Shown piece by piece: positions 6,192-8,638 of a stretch of DNA of 8,638 bases (position 1 is its first letter; the number at the start of each line of letters is the position of its first letter). The notes below the pieces were generated by a model, which was not told the DNA's origin, searched no databases, and worked only from the letters and a program-made list of their open reading frames with translations. Source of the DNA: a bacterium (GTDB lineage: Bacteria; Latescibacterota; UBA2968; UBA8231); the NCBI GenBank assembly GCA_027593305.1, contig JAQCJA010000164.1, forward strand, positions 1-8,638, written 5' to 3'. Position numbers and translations under genes: made by a program.

Positions 6192-7624
6192 TCTTCTTCC
6201 TGGCTTGTTGTGTCGTCCGCGTCGAGAACCATGACCAATCCGAGGAGCACGGCGAATACGGCAGCGAAGCGGCCGTTCACCATCGATCCATCACTCATAC
6301 CCAGCAGCAGCATCCCCACCAGACAGGCCACCGCAGCGGCGGCAAAGGCCCGCTCCGACGGATCCCGGCTTCGGTGAAACACGCGGATCCCTGCCCGTGT
6401 CACGGCAATGCACAGCCATGGAAACACGAGCAGCCCCGCCAGGCCGAGTTTCAGCCACAGTGTCAGATAGAGGCTGTCCAGCGTCCACGCCGTCCACGTG
6501 TCAAAACGGTTGGTCTGCGGATTAAACGAGTACGATGTCACCGTCGCTCCCTGCCCGGCGCCCAGGATCGGGTGTTCGGCAATCTCGCCGAGGGCCGTGG
6601 CGTAGTTCATCAGGCGACTGAGCACCTGGATGTCGCGACTGTAGTCGAGGAACGTCCGCGAACGCTCCAGTGCATGCGCTGAAATCGACGCACCTGTGAT
6701 ACGCTGAAAGACCAGCACCGTCGCCGAAACAGACAGCACCAGACCGAACGCCAGCGCGATGCCCTTCCACGGCCGGCGTTGCTCCACAGGCTTGCCCTTG
6801 TGCCACAGCCAGACGGAGACGATCAGGCCGAGACCAAAAGCCGCCCACATGCCACGCCCCAGGGTCAGGGCGAAGCCGAGTCCGGTACACAGGAACAACG
6901 CCAGCATCACGCCCCGTCCCCAGCGCCGCGGGTCGTGGACGATCCAGTTGGCGATCAGCAGCAGTGACACGGGCAGCACGATGCCCTGACGGTGCCCGAT
7001 GCGGACAAAATTCTCGCCCGTGGACAGATCGATGGCACCGAGGAACTCCAGCACATACTGAATGCTGACGATGACACCGATGGCGACAAAGATGGGTGCG
7101 AACAGGCGGGTGACATCGCGCCGCCGGACGGCCTGCAGCACGAGGAAGAAACAGATGTAGTAGAACGGATACCGTGCATTGCGCAGGATCGCCTCATATC
7201 CGTGCAGGGCGCCAACGATGGCGCCGATCACGGCGATGCCCAGGAAGGCCAGAACCAGCCCGTCGACCCGACTGCGTCGCAGGCGCAGCCGATCGAAGAA
7301 AACCAGATCGATGGCGCCGAACAGCAGGGCCGACAACAGCACAAGTTCGGCGGGCTTCAACCCCATCGGCAGGCGCGCGGCATCGGTCAGGGTCACGGGC
7401 AGTACGGCGGTGACCACGACGAGCACCGCCAGTGCCCGACGTGGCGAAAAGAGCATGACACCGGTGCCGACCAGGCCCCCGGCAACCAGCAGGATGTGCA
7501 CGGCCGAACCGAGAAGCAGCAGTGATGCCGCAGTGAGCAAGGCCACCGCCAGCGTCGCACCAGCGATCAGCCAGCCGTTGTCCGGGGTCACCCAATCCCT
7601 GCGGGGCATTGCCGCTACCGTCAC
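6188..7624 (-). CDS. Wzy/O-antigen ligase (Wzy_C) family polytopic membrane protein
   Basis: The 478-residue protein has about twelve hydrophobic spans. A larger extracytoplasmic loop lies between roughly residues 307 and 384, the arrangement of Wzy polymerases and WaaL-type ligases that join lipid-linked glycans in the periplasm. Family signs are L-T-L-G-R257-G near the middle, E-H351-P-I-L-G-A-G-Q-G in the large loop, and D383-S-x-Y-L before a G-L-A-G span. WaaL ligases usually have His-Asn where D383-S384 lies here, so a polymerase or another glycan transferase is as likely as a lipid A-core ligase. The acidic C-terminus ends in EEE. The start is GTG at 7622-7624, which overlaps the methyltransferase stop (GTGA) and has GAGG 5 nt upstream. 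An ATG five codons later is less well placed. No glycosyltransferases or flippase are visible in the window. Confidence 0.85.
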   Translation of the reverse strand: MTVAAMPRRDWVTPDNGWLIAGATLAVALLTAASLLLLGSAVHILLVAGGLVGTGVMLFSPRRALAVLVVVTAVLPVTLTDAARLPMGLKPAELVLLSALLFGAIDLVFFDRLRLRRSRVDGLVLAFLGIAVIGAIVGALHGYEAILRNARYPFYYICFFLVLQAVRRRDVTRLFAPIFVAIGVIVSIQYVLEFLGAIDLSTGENFVRIGHRQGIVLPVSLLLIANWIVHDPRRWGRGVMLALFLCTGLGFALTLGRGMWAAFGLGLIVSVWLWHKGKPVEQRRPWKGIALAFGLVLSVSATVLVFQRITGASISAHALERSRTFLDYSRDIQVLSRLMNYATALGEIAEHPILGAGQGATVTSYSFNPQTNRFDTWTAWTLDSLYLTLWLKLGLAGLLVFPWLCIAVTRAGIRVFHRSRDPSERAFAAAAVACLVGMLLLGMSDGSMVNGRFAAVFAVLLGLVMVLDADDTTSQEEE

Positions 7625-8358
7625 TTATGCCTCGGCGACCGGGACGGCTTGCGCGCCACCAGCAGATGATTCCAGGCGTCACTGTCGACCCGATGCAGGC
7701 GGTCGAGACCCAGGCAGAGCAGCTGAATCAGCGCCATCAGGGGTCGCGTGACCGGGTGCAGATAGAGTTTCTCGAATTGCGCCAGGTAGTGCGTGAACCG
7801 TGCCCCGATGGTCACCCAGAAACCGGCCAGCGGCATGACGCTGTGCACCTGCAGCCCCACCGTTTCGCACAGGTAGCGCAGCCCGTACGGCGTGAAGCGA
7901 TAGTAGTCGTGTGGCTCTTCATGGATGCCCCAGATGTGTGGTGCTGTCAGCACCAGCACGCCACCCGGCTTGAGAACACGAGCAATCTCGGCCAGCATAC
8001 GCGCCGGCTGAGGCACATGCTCGAGTACCTGAAACGACACAGCCGTGTCGAAGGACGCGTCGATGAAAGGCAACTGCAGGCCACTGGCCCAGGCATCGGG
8101 TAGATGGCCGGGCTCCTCCGTGCCACTGCAGGCGACCATGCCCTCCGCCGACGCCGACCTGCGGGCATAACGCCTGGTGTCGATCTCAATACCAAGGGAT
8201 CGCTCGCTGTTGGCTTCCAGCAGATCCATGAACGGGCGGCTGCCGCAGCCCACATCGAGCAACCGACCACTGGCGCAGGCACGCACGGCCCGCGCCACGT
8301 GCCGTGCGTGGATATGGGTAACCAGCCAGTTGACGGAAAAGGGCGTGCGGTCAGGCAC
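7621..8358 (-). CDS. Class I SAM-dependent methyltransferase (Methyltransf_11 type)
   Basis: The 245-residue protein has a standard Rossmann methyltransferase core. Motif I is L-L-D35-V-G-C-G-S at residues 33-40; an acidic end of strand 2 follows at G-I-E-I-D (56-60). F-D-T-A-V-S-F-Q-V-L-E-H-V-P lies at 103-116, and R-V-L-K-P-G-G-V-L-V-L-T at 127-138. The segment H-x-x-E-x-P-H-D-Y-Y-R-F-T, just after, is common in methyltransferases found in polysaccharide and lipid loci. The substrate is unknown; a sugar, lipid or quinone-like acceptor is possible, and the neighbouring Wzy-type gene hints at a glycan. The start is GTG at 8356-8358. The Shine-Dalgarno is weak, and both AAGG and the GTG fall in a small hairpin, so expression may depend on translation of the upstream gene, whose stop lies 30 nt away. 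Confidence 0.88.
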   Translation of the reverse strand: MPDRTPFSVNWLVTHIHARHVARAVRACASGRLLDVGCGSRPFMDLLEANSERSLGIEIDTRRYARRSASAEGMVACSGTEEPGHLPDAWASGLQLPFIDASFDTAVSFQVLEHVPQPARMLAEIARVLKPGGVLVLTAPHIWGIHEEPHDYYRFTPYGLRYLCETVGLQVHSVMPLAGFWVTIGARFTHYLAQFEKLYLHPVTRPLMALIQLLCLGLDRLHRVDSDAWNHLLVARKPSRSPRHK

Positions 8359-8374
8359 AGTCGCTTTCGTGCCT
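8353..8374 (-). promoter_or_regulatory. Hairpin enclosing the methyltransferase start codon
   Basis: In minus-strand RNA, AGGCAC (8374-8369) and GUGCCU (8358-8353) form a perfect 6-bp stem with a 10-nt loop. The GUG start codon is inside the 3' arm and the AAGG at 8375-8372 overlaps the 5' arm, so initiation would be masked when the hairpin is closed. The upstream stop codon (8391-8389) ends 14 nt before the stem, close enough for a terminating ribosome to disturb it. Confidence 0.4.
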
Positions 8375-8388
8375 TGCCGGTCCCCGGC

Positions 8389-8638
8389 CTACTGCCGGTC
8401 GCGGGATGTATGGGGATAGTAGTCGACCACGGCACCTTCGGCGTCGATGACAAAACTTCCCGGGTAACGGATGGCGGTGGGACAGACGTGCCCGGGAACA
8501 GCCAGCAGGTACTCACCCACCGCAGGCAGGTCCTCCCCTTGCCAGAGAAAGACGCCGTGCTCCTCATTCTGCAGGATGAGTTGCGCCTCCATATGCCCCA
8601 GCAGGCGGGCGCGGCTGTCCAGGGGCGGATCGGCGGCG
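8389..8638 (-). CDS. DSD1-type PLP enzyme (D-serine dehydratase / D-threonine aldolase fold), C-terminal fragment
   Basis: The frame is open from the right edge (first full codon ends at 8637) to TAG at 8389-8391, giving the last 82 residues. The true start is beyond the window; the internal ATG at 8590-8592 should not be used. The fragment has the features of the C-terminal beta-barrel domain of alanine-racemase-like fold III enzymes that act on D-amino acids. These are E-E-H-G (25-28 of the fragment), then V-P-G-H50-V-C52-P-T, then F-V-I-D-A-E-G-A-V-V-D-Y-Y-P. In D-serine dehydratases of the DSD1 type a His and a Cys two residues on bind zinc, whereas D-threonine aldolases typically have His-Cys-Asp. 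The H-V-C-P order here favours the dehydratase-like zinc site. The substrate is unproven, and the PLP lysine lies outside the window. It is the most upstream visible gene of the minus-strand run. Confidence 0.8.
   Translation of the reverse strand, partial: AADPPLDSRARLLGHMEAQLILQNEEHGVFLWQGEDLPAVGEYLLAVPGHVCPTAIRYPGSFVIDAEGAVVDYYPHTSRDRQ

Noticed and set aside
4101..6377. 758-codon open frame on the plus strand, antisense to the amidohydrolase and anmK genes
   Set aside because: It is in exact codon register with both minus-strand genes, so a stop would need a TTA, CTA or TCA codon in them, and these are rare in high-GC genes. The product is Arg/His/Gln-rich with no domain, and the minus-strand genes are unmistakable.
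8375..8400. 8-bp direct repeat TGCCGGTC at 8375-8382 and 8393-8400
   Set aside because: Too short to separate from chance in this composition; one copy overlaps the end of the coding sequence.
8389..8592. Complete 67-codon gene starting at ATG 8590-8592
   Set aside because: The frame continues without a stop to the window edge, and the residues before this Met are protein-like. The fragment matches the C-terminal domain of a much longer enzyme.

Overview
The window is compact, high-GC DNA in which nearly every base is coding. The genes suggest a Gram-negative bacterium: an anhydro-N-acetylmuramate kinase (peptidoglycan recycling), a multi-pass Wzy/O-antigen-ligase-type membrane protein, and a PreP-type M16C protease. 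The lineage cannot be fixed from this sequence alone; a proteobacterium or another didermic phylum would both fit. No rRNA, tRNA, CRISPR array, insertion sequence, integrase or phage gene was seen.

Layout. (1) Positions 1-939, minus strand: the N-terminal 313 residues of an MFS sugar-type permease (FucP/NaGLT1/MFSD4-like), cut by the left edge. (2) Positions 940-1200: a small self-contained plus-strand unit. It has an extended -10 promoter, a palindrome over the predicted transcription start, a roughly 50-nt leader with two hairpins (the second hides the Shine-Dalgarno sequence), a 37-codon single-span membrane protein with an excellent ribosome binding site, and a 13-bp hairpin just after its stop. 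This is the least explained part of the window. (3) Positions 1201-8638, minus strand, read from right to left: a tight operon-like run. It holds the C-terminal end of a DSD1-type PLP enzyme (D-serine dehydratase / D-threonine aldolase fold), a class I SAM methyltransferase, a Wzy_C-family membrane protein, AnmK, an amidohydrolase-2 family TIM-barrel protein, and a ~110-kDa M16C metallopeptidase.

The minus-strand genes are joined by three 4-nt stop/start overlaps and two gaps of about 30 nt, so they are probably co-transcribed and translationally coupled. Three of the five complete genes in the run start with GTG or TTG. The functions (AnmK, a D-amino-acid-type PLP enzyme, a surface glycan enzyme, a methyltransferase, an oligopeptide-degrading protease) are loosely consistent with cell-envelope turnover or salvage. 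That link is inference; the operon could equally be a mixed housekeeping run.

Points worth checking are the small membrane-protein unit and its leader, a start-codon-enclosing hairpin before the methyltransferase, and the loss of the usual metal/catalytic Asp in the amidohydrolase.
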